A DNA stretch of 15,598 nt from an uncultured Oscillospiraceae bacterium (GCA_900555435.1 USLH01000050.1:1-15598); one strand, 5' to 3'. Positions 7,441 through 13,991 are shown, counted from the first letter of the stretch. Notes: generated by a model from the letters alone, not told the origin. Numbers and translations are program-made.

Positions 7441-7550
7441 AGCCCGGGGAGTTCGCCCGGATGAGCCGACGGGAGAAGGCTGTGCTCACCGGCTTCATCG
7501 ACGTGCGGGTGAAGGAGCGGGAGCAGATGCTCCGGAGCTTACAGGCGTAG
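7006..7550 (+). CDS. Tail assembly chaperone, long -1 frameshift product
   Basis: If ribosomes slip back one base on the A-run at 7371-7377, the zero-frame product (124 codons to 7377) continues in the -1 frame for 57 codons from 7377 to a TAG at 7548-7550, giving about 181 aa. The shifted part reads RILQGDEELNYAYYALHECGVKPGEFARMSRREKAVLTGFIDVRVKE, clearly protein-like and similar in style to other tail chaperone extensions, and has no start codon or ribosome site of its own. By analogy with lambda gpG/gpGT and many other long-tailed phages, the extended form would link tube and tape measure. The frameshift is inferred from sequence, not shown by experiment. Confidence 0.85.
7371..7426 (+). 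promoter_or_regulatory. Programmed -1 ribosomal frameshift signal
   Basis: Slippery heptamer A-AAA-AAA (7371-7377) in the correct phase, a 6-base spacer, then a perfect 9-bp stem: TGCAGGGCG (7384-7392) pairs with CGCCCTGCA (7418-7426), with a 25-base loop. This is the textbook order and spacing for bacterial and phage -1 frameshifting, and it sits exactly where the zero frame becomes nonsense-like and the -1 frame becomes protein-like. Confidence 0.85.
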
Positions 7551-7565
7551 GGAAAGGAGAAAGGC

Positions 7566-7964
7566 ATGACGGCTTTGGATGCGCTTTCCGTTTATGAAGC
7601 GGGTGGGAGCCGGGCAGAGCTTTGGCGGATGCCGGCGCTGCGGGTGTTCCGGTACGGCGGAAAGGCTGGGATAGCGGAGGAGATGTCCTTCGGGAGCGGA
7701 AACGGTGCAGTCACAGGCGAGGGGGCTGCGGTATTTTCCGGATCAGGGAGAGTGGCGGAAGCAGGCGACTCCTTCGGCGGCTTTTGGGGAAGAAACAGCC
7801 GGGAGCGGATGCGCTCCATCCGGGCGGCCATGGGCAGTACGGAGCAGCGGCTCGGCGAGGCGGTGCGGCTGATGCGGGAGCAGGGGAGCCGCAGCGACGT
7901 GGACACGGGGGCGATCTTCGAGGAGCTGGAACGGCGGCTCTTAGCGGAGATCGGCGCCGGATAA
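7566..7964 (+). CDS. Short protein in the tape-measure slot; possible miniaturised or internally deleted tape measure
   Basis: 132-aa protein with a clear ribosome site (GGAAAGGAG, 7551-7559), placed between the tail chaperone and the LysM baseplate protein where PBSX-like phages carry a tape measure of many hundreds of residues. The N-terminal part (MTALDALSVYEAGGSRAELWRMPALRVFRYGG) is not recognised. The middle (residues about 40-80) is Gly/Phe/Ser-rich (MSFGSGNGAVTGEG, DSFGGFWGRNSRERM). The last 55 residues are predicted helical, and the end SRSDVDTGAIFEELERRLLAEI resembles, from memory, the SD-x-D-x-D-hydrophobic-helix end of Clostridia tape measures. There is no membrane segment, metal motif or long coiled coil. 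The frame is undamaged. Alternatives: an unrelated accessory tail protein, or the scar of a deletion in a defective prophage. Confidence 0.5.
   Translation: MTALDALSVYEAGGSRAELWRMPALRVFRYGGKAGIAEEMSFGSGNGAVTGEGAAVFSGSGRVAEAGDSFGGFWGRNSRERMRSIRAAMGSTEQRLGEAVRLMREQGSRSDVDTGAIFEELERRLLAEIGAG
7758..7811 (+). repeat. Imperfect direct repeat, copy A (inside the 132-aa gene)
   Basis: 54 bases encoding EAGDSFGGFWGRNSRERM. A second copy lies at 8717-8769: by hand alignment 44 of 54 positions match, with one single-base gap. The longest shared cores are CTTCGGCGGC, AGAAACAG and CGGATG. Similarity fades on both sides. Confidence 0.6.
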
Positions 7965-7974
7965 GGAGGAAGAG

Positions 7975-8601
7975 ATGCGGATCTATCTTGGGAATCTGGA
8001 GTTCCCGGCGGCACCCGAAAAGCTGGAAGTCTTATGGGACGGAAACTGGGAAAAGGCAGAGCTTTTGGGAATCGGCGAGGTGAGCCGGTACCGGGCGAGA
8101 AAGCTTAAAAGGGTGCGGTTTTCCGGGATCTTTCCCGGGGAAGATTACGGCTTTGTAACGGCGGCGGAGAGAAAAGAGCCGTCTTCTTATGTGACGACTC
8201 TTGCAAAAATGGCCGAGGGGAAAGAGCCGGTGCGGCTGGTAGTCAGCGGCGGGGCGAGGCCCTTCTCCGGGCTCTGCACGGTGGAGCGGTTCGACTGGTG
8301 GACGCAGGCCGGGGAAGACGGGGATCTTTTCTACGAACTGGAACTTTTAGAGTACCGGGAATTCGGGAAGGATGCGGTGGTTGCCGCAGGGAGCAGCCCG
8401 GCGGGCAGCTCCGGAAGCGGGAAGGCCAGCGGGAAAAGCCCGCTGGCGCCGGAGGTGTATACGGTGCAGAAGGGGGATACCCTCTGGGCCATTGCGAAGC
8501 GGTTTTTAGGGGACGGCGGGCGATACCGGGAAATTGCGGAAGGAAACGGGATCCGGAATCCGAATTTGATCTTTCCGGGGCAGAAGCTACGGATCCCGTA
8601 A
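7975..8601 (+). CDS. LysM-containing baseplate/tail protein (XkdP-like)
   Basis: 208-aa protein. Residues 1-135 form the conserved N-terminal domain of XkdP/gp53-like baseplate proteins (MRIYLGNLEFPAAPEKLEVLWDGNWEKAELLGIGEVSRYRARKLKRVRFSGIFP, later ELELLEYREFG). Residues 137-159 are a Gly/Ser/Ala-rich linker. Residues 161-208 are one LysM domain (VYTVQKGDTLWAIAKRFLG, ending NLIFPGQKLRIP), a fold that binds N-acetylglucosamine chains. It likely sits in the baseplate hub and helps seat the tail tip or tape measure against peptidoglycan. AAGGAGG at 7963-7969 gives the start. The neighbours (tape-measure slot before, XkdQ after) match the PBSX order, except that a 393-base block separates it from XkdQ. 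Confidence 0.92.
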   Translation: MRIYLGNLEFPAAPEKLEVLWDGNWEKAELLGIGEVSRYRARKLKRVRFSGIFPGEDYGFVTAAERKEPSSYVTTLAKMAEGKEPVRLVVSGGARPFSGLCTVERFDWWTQAGEDGDLFYELELLEYREFGKDAVVAAGSSPAGSSGSGKASGKSPLAPEVYTVQKGDTLWAIAKRFLGDGGRYREIAEGNGIRNPNLIFPGQKLRIP

Positions 8602-8994
8602 GGGCAGAGAGAGTGGCGTTGCCGGGGGCGTGGCGAGCTCGGGGTAGCTTTGCCTTGGAAGAGGGCCAGCGGACAGGCGGAGGAATCTTTGGGGAGAAGA
8701 GTTTCCAAAGAAACGGGAAACAGGAGACCTCTTCGGCGGCCTTTAGAAAGAAACAGTCGGGAACGGATGGGTTTTTGTTTTTCGGTTTTGGCAAAGAGGG
8801 CAAACTCCGAGATGCAGGCTAAGAAGTTTTCGGAGAGGGCGGCTTTGTGGGGGAAGAGAGAACGGCTGCTGTTTTTGGAAAGATAGCGGCGGGGGCAGCA
8901 CTTGCAGAGGAGTGCAGTTGTCCGGAGAGTGGCACTTGAATGCGGAAACTGTCGAGCCCAGAGGATGGAGAATGTTCCGTAAGGAGGAATTTGA
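8602..8994. other. 393-base block between XkdP-like and XkdQ-like genes without an intact gene
   Basis: All three + frames are interrupted: stops near 8744 in the frame matching the 7566 gene, 8820-8822 in a second, 8884-8886 in a third. No candidate start has a good ribosome site until AAGGAGG at 8981-8987, which serves the next gene. It carries repeat copy B (8717-8769) and several loosely similar purine-rich pieces of the form (T)TTTGG-AAGAG-GGC, near 8653, 8687, 8785, 8826 and 8871. Read across frames it encodes Gly/Phe pieces such as FFGFGKEG, VFGEGG and VFGKIAAG. A weak hairpin (GCACT/AGTGC, 8898-8915) lacks a T-run. It may be the remains of a lost gene or of a duplication. Confidence 0.55.
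8717..8769 (+). repeat. Imperfect direct repeat, copy B (non-coding, decayed)
   Basis: 53-base relative of 7758-7811. In the same reading it gives ETGDLFGGL, then a TAG stop and a one-base deletion, then RNSRERM in the next frame. Two of the differences near the RNSRERM part (AGC to AGT, GAG to GAA) are synonymous, suggesting the piece was once coding in both places. Confidence 0.6.
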
Positions 8995-9924
8995 ATGGAG
9001 CTGCGGCTGTTTTTGAAAAACGGCGGGCAGGAGAAGCGGATGGTAGAGGAGCTTCATTGGGTAAGTTCCCGGACGGGAGCGGCGTTTGCGGAGGTGCTGC
9101 TGCCGGAGGGAACGGCGGAAATGGGGCAGCGGGTACGGCTTTCGGAGAACGGGACGCCTTTTTTCGACGGGTTCGTGTTTCAGGCGGAAGAGAGTGAAAA
9201 AGGGACAGAGCTTCTCTGCTACGACCGGGTGAAATATCTGCTTTATAAGGACACGAAGGTGTTTCAGAATCGGACAGCAGGACAGATCGTGGAAGAGATT
9301 TTAAAGGAACGGCAGCTGCCCATTGGGAAGGTGGCGGCGACGGGGTACACGATCCCTTCCCTTGTGATGGAGGGGCGGCCGCTGCTGGAGATGATCCGGA
9401 AGGGAATTTCAGAGACGGAGGCGGCCATCGGCGAAGGGTTCGTTTTCTTTGACGACTGCGGGGAACTCAGTCTGAAAAGGACGGCGGACAATGCTTCAGG
9501 GGTGCTGCTTTCCGGGGAGAATCAGATCTTGTCCCTTACAAAGAGCCGGGACATCGATGGGGACAGCTACAACCGCTTCAAGCTCTGGCAGGAGGACGGG
9601 CGGTCGGGATTCCGGCGGGTGACGGTTTTCGACCGGACGGAGGAACAGAAGAACTGGGGCATGCTGCAATACTTCGAGCGGGTGGACAGTAAGTTGAGCA
9701 GCGCTCAGGTGAAGGAGCGGATCCGGGCGCTGGAGCAGGCCAAGTGCCGGGTGCGGCAGCAGGTGTTTTTAGAGGCTCTGGCAGATGTCCGGTGCCGGGG
9801 CGGGAAAACGGTACTGCTCCGGGACGGCGGGAGTGTCGGGCGATTTCTCATTGAGGAAGCGCAGATGCGGTTTGCAAACGGCGCCGGGAAAATGGCCCTG
9901 AAGCTGCGGAAGGAGCAGAAATGA
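8995..9924 (+). CDS. Baseplate hub protein (XkdQ-like)
   Basis: 309-aa protein of the XkdQ/YqbQ type, related in role to the gp27/gpD hub that forms the centre of the contractile baseplate. Features: a beta-rich N-terminus (MELRLFLKNGGQEKRMVEELHWVSSRTGAAFAEVLLP, MGQRVRLSENGTPFFDGFVF), then LLCYDRVKYLLYKDTKVFQNRTAGQIVEEILKERQLPIG, a feature of this family, GEGFVFFDDCGELSLKR, SRDIDGDSYNRFKL, and WGMLQYFERVDSKLSSAQVKERIRALEQAK near the C-terminus. Length is normal. AAGGAGG (8981-8987) precedes the ATG by 7 bases. Its stop overlaps the next start (ATGA, 9921-9924). Confidence 0.88.
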   Translation: MELRLFLKNGGQEKRMVEELHWVSSRTGAAFAEVLLPEGTAEMGQRVRLSENGTPFFDGFVFQAEESEKGTELLCYDRVKYLLYKDTKVFQNRTAGQIVEEILKERQLPIGKVAATGYTIPSLVMEGRPLLEMIRKGISETEAAIGEGFVFFDDCGELSLKRTADNASGVLLSGENQILSLTKSRDIDGDSYNRFKLWQEDGRSGFRRVTVFDRTEEQKNWGMLQYFERVDSKLSSAQVKERIRALEQAKCRVRQQVFLEALADVRCRGGKTVLLRDGGSVGRFLIEEAQMRFANGAGKMALKLRKEQK

Positions 9925-10211
9925 TCGCAGAAGTGATGAAGGAGATCGCCAGAGGCTGCATCGGAGAAGAGGTGCAGGCAAGGCTGCTGTTCGGGACGGT
10001 CGTTAAGGAGAGCCCGGCGGTCGTGAAGGTGGAGGAGCGGCTTGCTTTAAGCGAGGAGCTTCTGGTGATCCCGAAGGAGCTGAAAAAGCGGGTGGTTCCG
10101 GTGGAAGGAAGCGAAGGAACGGTTACCGTTTCTCCGGGGTTAAAGGCAGGGGATCGGGTGATCCTGATGCGGCTGGGAGATGCTTGGCTGGTGGCCGGAA
10201 CGGTGGAATGA
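9921..10211 (+). CDS. Baseplate protein XkdR-like (DUF2577)
   Basis: 96-aa small beta-rich protein (ARLLFGTVVKESPAVVKVEERLALSEELLVIPKEL, ending LKAGDRVILMRLGDAWLVAGTVE). The OB-fold-like ending and position between XkdQ and XkdS are diagnostic of DUF2577/XkdR, which probably forms the spike or tube-tip part of the hub. The start overlaps the XkdQ stop (ATGA) with AAGGAG upstream inside xkdQ. It is complete. Confidence 0.85.
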   Translation: MIAEVMKEIARGCIGEEVQARLLFGTVVKESPAVVKVEERLALSEELLVIPKELKKRVVPVEGSEGTVTVSPGLKAGDRVILMRLGDAWLVAGTVE

Positions 10212-10217
10212 AAGGAG
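10211..10217 (+). promoter_or_regulatory. Ribosome binding site deciding the XkdS-like start
   Basis: AAAGGAG, 5 bases before ATG 10223. The longer in-frame starts (TTG 10184, ATG 10208 overlapping the previous stop) have no comparable site, so 10223 is preferred. Confidence 0.7.
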
Positions 10218-10222
10218 TTCGT

Positions 10223-10618
10223 ATGGCGGGATTGCTGCCGGACGGGGCGGAAGAAAAGGAAAAGGAAGCATCGTGGGAAACGTGGAAGCTGGATCTGGAA
10301 ACCGGTCGGATCGGCGGGAAGATCCAAGGAGCGGAGGCGCTGAAGCAGGCGGTGATGCTGCGGCTGCTGACGCCGAAATATGAGCATATGATCTATGGGC
10401 TTTCTTATGGAAGCGAGCTGGCTGGGCTGATCGGGAAAGACGGCGATTACTGTGCCGCTGCGGCGAAGACTCTGGTGGAAGAGGCACTTCTGAAGGATGA
10501 TCGGATCAAGGCGGTACGGAATGTGACAGCCGAACGGGAGGGCGACGAGCTGAAGGTGTGCTTTACGGCGGAAAGTGACTGGGGCGCAGTGGAGGAAACG
10601 GCTTCCGTGAGGGAATAG
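10223..10618 (+). CDS. Baseplate wedge protein XkdS-like (DUF2634, gp25-like)
   Basis: 131-aa protein. WETWKLDLETGRIGGKIQGAEALKQAVMLRLLTPKYEHMIYGLSYGSELAGLIGKD is the signature of DUF2634/XkdS, the functional counterpart of T4 gp25 in the baseplate wedge core, and it sits immediately before the Baseplate-J protein as expected. The C-terminal half (VEEALLKDDRIKAVRNVTAEREGDELKVCFTAES) supplies the strand that completes the fold. The start was chosen by its ribosome site; an alternative ATG at 10208 would add 5 residues. Confidence 0.9.
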   Translation: MAGLLPDGAEEKEKEASWETWKLDLETGRIGGKIQGAEALKQAVMLRLLTPKYEHMIYGLSYGSELAGLIGKDGDYCAAAAKTLVEEALLKDDRIKAVRNVTAEREGDELKVCFTAESDWGAVEETASVRE

Positions 10619-10626
10619 GAGGAAAG

Positions 10627-11691
10627 ATGGAGCAGAAAAGCTATGAGGAGCTGCTGGCGGAGGTACTGGGGCGGATCCCGGACGATGCGGACAAACGGGA
10701 GGGAAGCCTCATTTACACGGCGGTGGCTCCGGTCTGCGCCGAGCTGGCGCAGGCGTATATCCGGCTGGCGGGGGATGTGGACCTGCTGTTTTATGACACC
10801 AGCGAAGGGGAATATCTGGAGCGACTGGCGGCCGGATCGGGCGTTTTCCGGGAAGAGGCGAAGGCAGCGGTCTGCAAAGGCGTGCTCAAAAACGGCAGCG
10901 GCGGGATCTTAGTTCCGCCGGTGGGAATGCGGTTTGGCTGCGGCGAGTGCTTTTATCGAGTCAGCGGGATCTTGGAGGACGGCTGCGAGCTTCTCTGTGA
11001 AACGGCAGGGAGTATTGGGAATGTAAGCAGCGGGACACTTCTTCCGGTGGACTATCTGGAGGGGCTTGCTTCGGCGGAGATCGTAAGCCTTCTTTCGGCG
11101 GGAAGAGATGCGGAAAGCGATGAAGCGCTGCGGCAGCGGCTGGTGAGCCGGGTAAAGGCGCCGGCTTTCGGCGGAAATATTGCCGATTATCGGCAGCGTT
11201 CCAAAGAAGTCGAGGGCGTCGGTGCGGTGAAGGTGACCCCGGCGGCAAACGGTGGCGGGACGGTAAAGCTGACAATCCTGGGCGAGAACTTCCAGCCGGC
11301 GGCAGTGGCAGTGGTGTCCCGGCTTCAGGCGGTGGCAGATCCGGAGGAGGGCATCGGGTTTGCGCCCATCGGGCATCAGGTGACTGTGGAAGCGGCGGGG
11401 TCGAAGACCATAAATCTGACAGCTTCGGTCACGGTGCAGAGCGGGGCGGACAAGGAAGCGTTGAAGGCTTCCTTGAAGGCGTTGGTCGAAGGGTATTTTC
11501 TGGAGTTGCGGCAGAAGTGGGAGGATTCCGGGAAAACGGTGGTGCGGTTGAGCCAGGTGACCATGCGGCTTTTGGAAGGCGAGGGCGTGCTGGACGTTTC
11601 CGGAGTGACTTTAAACGGAGCGGCGGTCAACGTGGAAACGGGAGAGCTGGAGGTGCCCGTGTTGGGGCAGGTCAGCCTGACGATGGAGTGA
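10627..11691 (+). CDS. Baseplate J protein (XkdT-like)
   Basis: 354-aa wedge protein, the counterpart of P2 gpJ/T4 gp6, which links the hub to the sheath-contraction trigger. Recognisable parts: MEQKSYEELLAEVLGRIPDDADKREGSLIYTAVAPVCAELAQAYIRL, DLLFYDTSEGEYLERLA, PVGMRFGCGECFYRV, GSIGNVSSGTLLPVDYLEGLASAEI, the GRDAESDEALRQRLVSRVKAPAFGGNIADYRQRSKEVEGVGAVKV block typical of Baseplate-J, and the C-terminal VTLNGAAVNVETGELEVPVLGQVSLTME. Length fits the family. GGAGGAAAG before ATG 10627 starts it. It is translated between XkdS and XkdU with only 4-8 base gaps. Confidence 0.95.
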   Translation: MEQKSYEELLAEVLGRIPDDADKREGSLIYTAVAPVCAELAQAYIRLAGDVDLLFYDTSEGEYLERLAAGSGVFREEAKAAVCKGVLKNGSGGILVPPVGMRFGCGECFYRVSGILEDGCELLCETAGSIGNVSSGTLLPVDYLEGLASAEIVSLLSAGRDAESDEALRQRLVSRVKAPAFGGNIADYRQRSKEVEGVGAVKVTPAANGGGTVKLTILGENFQPAAVAVVSRLQAVADPEEGIGFAPIGHQVTVEAAGSKTINLTASVTVQSGADKEALKASLKALVEGYFLELRQKWEDSGKTVVRLSQVTMRLLEGEGVLDVSGVTLNGAAVNVETGELEVPVLGQVSLTME

Positions 11692-11695
11692 GAAG

Positions 11696-12238
11696 ATGGA
11701 ATATCTGGAATATCTGCCAGAATTTTTAAGAGGCGTAAGGGAATTCCGGAGGCTGGGGGAAGGACTTTTCCCGGCGGTGCAGGAGCTGACGGCGTTGATG
11801 GAGCAGGCCGGATGCGAAGGCGATCCGGATCGGGCTTCCGAGGAGGGGATCCGGCGGTTTGAAAAGGCGCTGGGACTGACGCCGGGCAGCGGAGACACCT
11901 TGGAGCAGCGGCGTTTTCGAATTTTGGGCGTTTTTGGGGGGAACCCGCCCTTTTCCATGGGGTGGCTGCGGGAGAAGCTGCAAGCAGCGTATGGAGAAGG
12001 GGGATGGACGGCGGAAGCATCCCCGGAAGAGTACCGGCTGGTCGTTGGAGTGAACGCTTCCGCAGGCGGAGATCCTCAGGTGCTGCGGCAGGAGCTGAGG
12101 GAGAAGATTCCGGCGAACCTGACCCTTTCCATGAAGGGGATCCATCCGGAAACGACGGGGATTTTTGTTGGTGCAGTGCTACAGACAGAGGCAATTTATC
12201 AATTGGAGGTGGAGGAAGATGGCGCAGTTTCATCTTAA
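11696..12238 (+). CDS. Baseplate protein XkdU-like (DUF2313)
   Basis: 180-aa protein, probably the wedge part equivalent to P2 gpI/T4 gp53-gp7 that attaches fibres. MEYLEYLPEFLRGVREFRRLGEGLFPAVQELTALMEQAGCEGDPDRASEEGIRRFEKALGLTPGSGDTLEQRRFRILGVFGGNPPFSMGWLREKL is the standard DUF2313/YmfQ-like layout (opening LP-x-x-x-x, paired helices, then a beta domain). The end overlaps the fibre start by 20 bases. The last residues (EVEEDGAVSS) are partly a consequence of sharing DNA with the fibre ribosome site. Confidence 0.88.
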   Translation: MEYLEYLPEFLRGVREFRRLGEGLFPAVQELTALMEQAGCEGDPDRASEEGIRRFEKALGLTPGSGDTLEQRRFRILGVFGGNPPFSMGWLREKLQAAYGEGGWTAEASPEEYRLVVGVNASAGGDPQVLRQELREKIPANLTLSMKGIHPETTGIFVGAVLQTEAIYQLEVEEDGAVSS

Positions 12239-13652
12239 AGTGACGGAAAAGGGGCTGCTGCTTTTCGCAAAGGCAGCAGGCGGGCAGGCTCTTTCCTTTC
12301 AGAAAATGGTCTTGGGCGACGGAAGCTACAGCGGAGATGCGGCGGGGGTCGAAGCGGTGATCTCCCCGAAAAGGGAGCTTTCGATCCAGAAGGTGACCCG
12401 AAGCGGCAGCCGGATCTCTCTGAGGAGCGTGCTTTCCATGGATCAGGTGACCGTGCCGTTCTGGTGGCGGGAGCTGGGGGTGTACGGCATGGATCCGGAA
12501 GGGGGCGGCTCGGTGCTGGTTCTTTACGGCAACGCCATGGAGAAGGGCGACTATCTGGCCGCCGGTGGGACTTTTGACGAGCGGATCTTGGACGTATCCT
12601 TCGTCGTGGATGCGGCGGCGGAGATCACGGCGGATGTGAGCGGCGTCGTTTTCGCTTCGGCGGCTGCGTTGGAAGAACATGAGGCGGCGGGGAGCGTTCA
12701 TGTGACGGGGCTTTCCCACGCCAAATCCGGCACTGTCCACACCCTCGCGGGCCTTTCAGGGAAAACGGGAGTGCTTTCCTGCCAGTTCAAGGCCACCGCC
12801 GCCTTTGCTGCGGGGGATACGGTGAAGGTGGATGGGACGGCGTACACGGTGAAGCTGCAAAACGGCGAGACGGCGGAAGACAGACTGTTCGTTTCCGGTG
12901 CGCTGGTTTCCTGCATCATCGACACGGCGGGGAAGACGGTAAATTTTAAGGCGGCCGGGGGCCAGAAGCTCCCGGCAGGAACCACGGCTATCGTGAAGCT
13001 CTTCACGGAAAACGGGACGTTCACTGTCCCCCAGACCGGGAATTACAAGCTGACCGCCATCGGCAAGGGCGGCGACGGGGGAAAGGTCTACTGCACCATC
13101 GCGTCCGGCTGGCGCTCCGGCGGCGGTGGCGGGGCAGGCGGCGTTGCGGTGAAGACAGTAAAGCTCTCAAAAGGCGCTTCCTACGCCGTGACGGTCAGCA
13201 GTGCGGTCTCCTCCTTCGGGAGCCTTGTAAGCGCAACCGCCGGCGGAAACGGCGGGTACGTCGAGGAGTACGCCGACTCCAACGGCGCCGGGGGAGCCGG
13301 GGGCACGGGTACCGGCGGGGACAAGAACTACACCCCCGGCGTGGCGGCGTTGACGGGCAGCGGAAGCCACGGAGGCGACGGAGGCTGCTACAGTGCCGTT
13401 CAGGGTGCGGAGTGCCCGTACCTGACGACCCAGCCGGCTTCCGGCGGAGGCGGCGTGGAGGAAGAGGGCAGCTACTACCCCCTGACCACCAACAGCAAGG
13501 GGGAGAACAATAACTTTCTGAGCGTCGGCGGATTTGCAAGCTACGGCTGCGGAGGCGGCGGAGCGGCGGGCAACAAACAGGACGAAGGCGAGGGCGACAC
13601 GCTGGCGGGTACTGGAACCGGGGGCGTTGTAGCTGTGGAACTGGTACTGTAA
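12219..13652 (+). CDS. Tail fibre with collar-type N-terminal domain and glycine-rich tip
   Basis: 477-aa fibre. The start at 12219 is set by a doubled site GGAGGTGGAGG (12205-12215); the frame is open further upstream only through the XkdU gene. Residues 1 to about 150 (MAQFHLKVTEKGLLLFAKAAGGQALSFQKMVLGDG, VTVPFWWRELGVYGMDPEGG) match the phage tail-collar fibre domain (DUF3751), which attaches to the baseplate. Residues about 165-280 hold a linker and beta modules ending FTENGTFTVPQTGNYKLTAIG. Residues 282-477 are Gly-rich with GGGGGAGG, GAGGAGGTGTGG and GGGGAAG blocks, similar in style to glycine-rich receptor-binding tips of other phage adhesins. It probably contacts the cell surface. From about 12700 codons shift to more GCC/ACC/AAC/GGC than neighbouring genes, suggesting separate ancestry of the distal part. 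Confidence 0.85.
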   Translation: MAQFHLKVTEKGLLLFAKAAGGQALSFQKMVLGDGSYSGDAAGVEAVISPKRELSIQKVTRSGSRISLRSVLSMDQVTVPFWWRELGVYGMDPEGGGSVLVLYGNAMEKGDYLAAGGTFDERILDVSFVVDAAAEITADVSGVVFASAAALEEHEAAGSVHVTGLSHAKSGTVHTLAGLSGKTGVLSCQFKATAAFAAGDTVKVDGTAYTVKLQNGETAEDRLFVSGALVSCIIDTAGKTVNFKAAGGQKLPAGTTAIVKLFTENGTFTVPQTGNYKLTAIGKGGDGGKVYCTIASGWRSGGGGGAGGVAVKTVKLSKGASYAVTVSSAVSSFGSLVSATAGGNGGYVEEYADSNGAGGAGGTGTGGDKNYTPGVAALTGSGSHGGDGGCYSAVQGAECPYLTTQPASGGGGVEEEGSYYPLTTNSKGENNNFLSVGGFASYGCGGGGAAGNKQDEGEGDTLAGTGTGGVVAVELVL

Positions 13653-13664
13653 AGGAGGAGCAGA

Positions 13665-13979
13665 ATGAAATACGCATTTGTGGAGTACGGCGGGCAGGTC
13701 TTGGGGATCGAGGATCGGTGCAGCTGCCGGTTAAGAAGCGAGAAGCAGGACGGGGAGCTTGCCATTGAGGACATCGTGCATCCGGATTTCGTGTACCGGT
13801 ATGTGGAGATCCCGGAGGGGACGGAGGTCTCCATCGGGATGATCTATTCGGACGGGAAGTTTCGGGAGAACCCTGTGAAGCCGGGGAAGAGGATCGCGGA
13901 GTTGGAAGAGCGGGCGGACAGCACCGATGCGGCAATTTTAAGCATTATGGACGCAGTGGTCGCCATGCAGCAGAAATAA
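13665..13979 (+). CDS. Small tail protein in the XkdW position
   Basis: 104-aa protein after the fibre, with AAAGGAGG (13651-13658). The N-terminal two thirds look beta-rich (MKYAFVEYGGQVLGIED, DFVYRYVEIPEGTEVSIGMIYSDGKFREN); the last 30 residues (KRIAELEERADSTDAAILSIMDAVVAMQQK) form an amphipathic, possibly coiled-coil helix. The position between fibre and XkdX-like protein is that of XkdW, and the VSIGMIYSDGKF pattern recurs in Clostridia and Bacillus phage proteins of this slot (recalled). It may be a fibre-associated structural protein or fibre chaperone; the function is not established. Confidence 0.6.
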   Translation: MKYAFVEYGGQVLGIEDRCSCRLRSEKQDGELAIEDIVHPDFVYRYVEIPEGTEVSIGMIYSDGKFRENPVKPGKRIAELEERADSTDAAILSIMDAVVAMQQK

Positions 13980-13991
13980 GGAGGGGAGTAC

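Noticed and set aside
8650..8886. 78-codon frame in the second island
   Set aside because: No ribosome site, starts inside the block, strongly Arg-rich, and its RNSRERM part belongs to a decayed repeat whose original frame has a stop and a one-base deletion.
8602..8994. CRISPR array or tRNA in the second island
   Set aside because: The similar pieces vary too much in sequence and spacing for CRISPR repeats, and no cloverleaf or CCA-type end is visible.
11376..12740. 454-codon open frame on the - strand, and others such as 2745-3878, 764-1441 and 4639-5307
   Set aside because: They lie antisense to clear phage genes. The G-rich sense strand has few complementary stop triplets, so long antisense frames appear by composition; their proteins are Pro/Arg/Ser/His-rich and unlike any family.
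12700..13652. Diversity-generating retroelement target in the fibre gene
   Set aside because: No reverse transcriptase, template repeat or accessory gene is in the window, and the 3' end of the fibre gene has no duplicated segment nearby.
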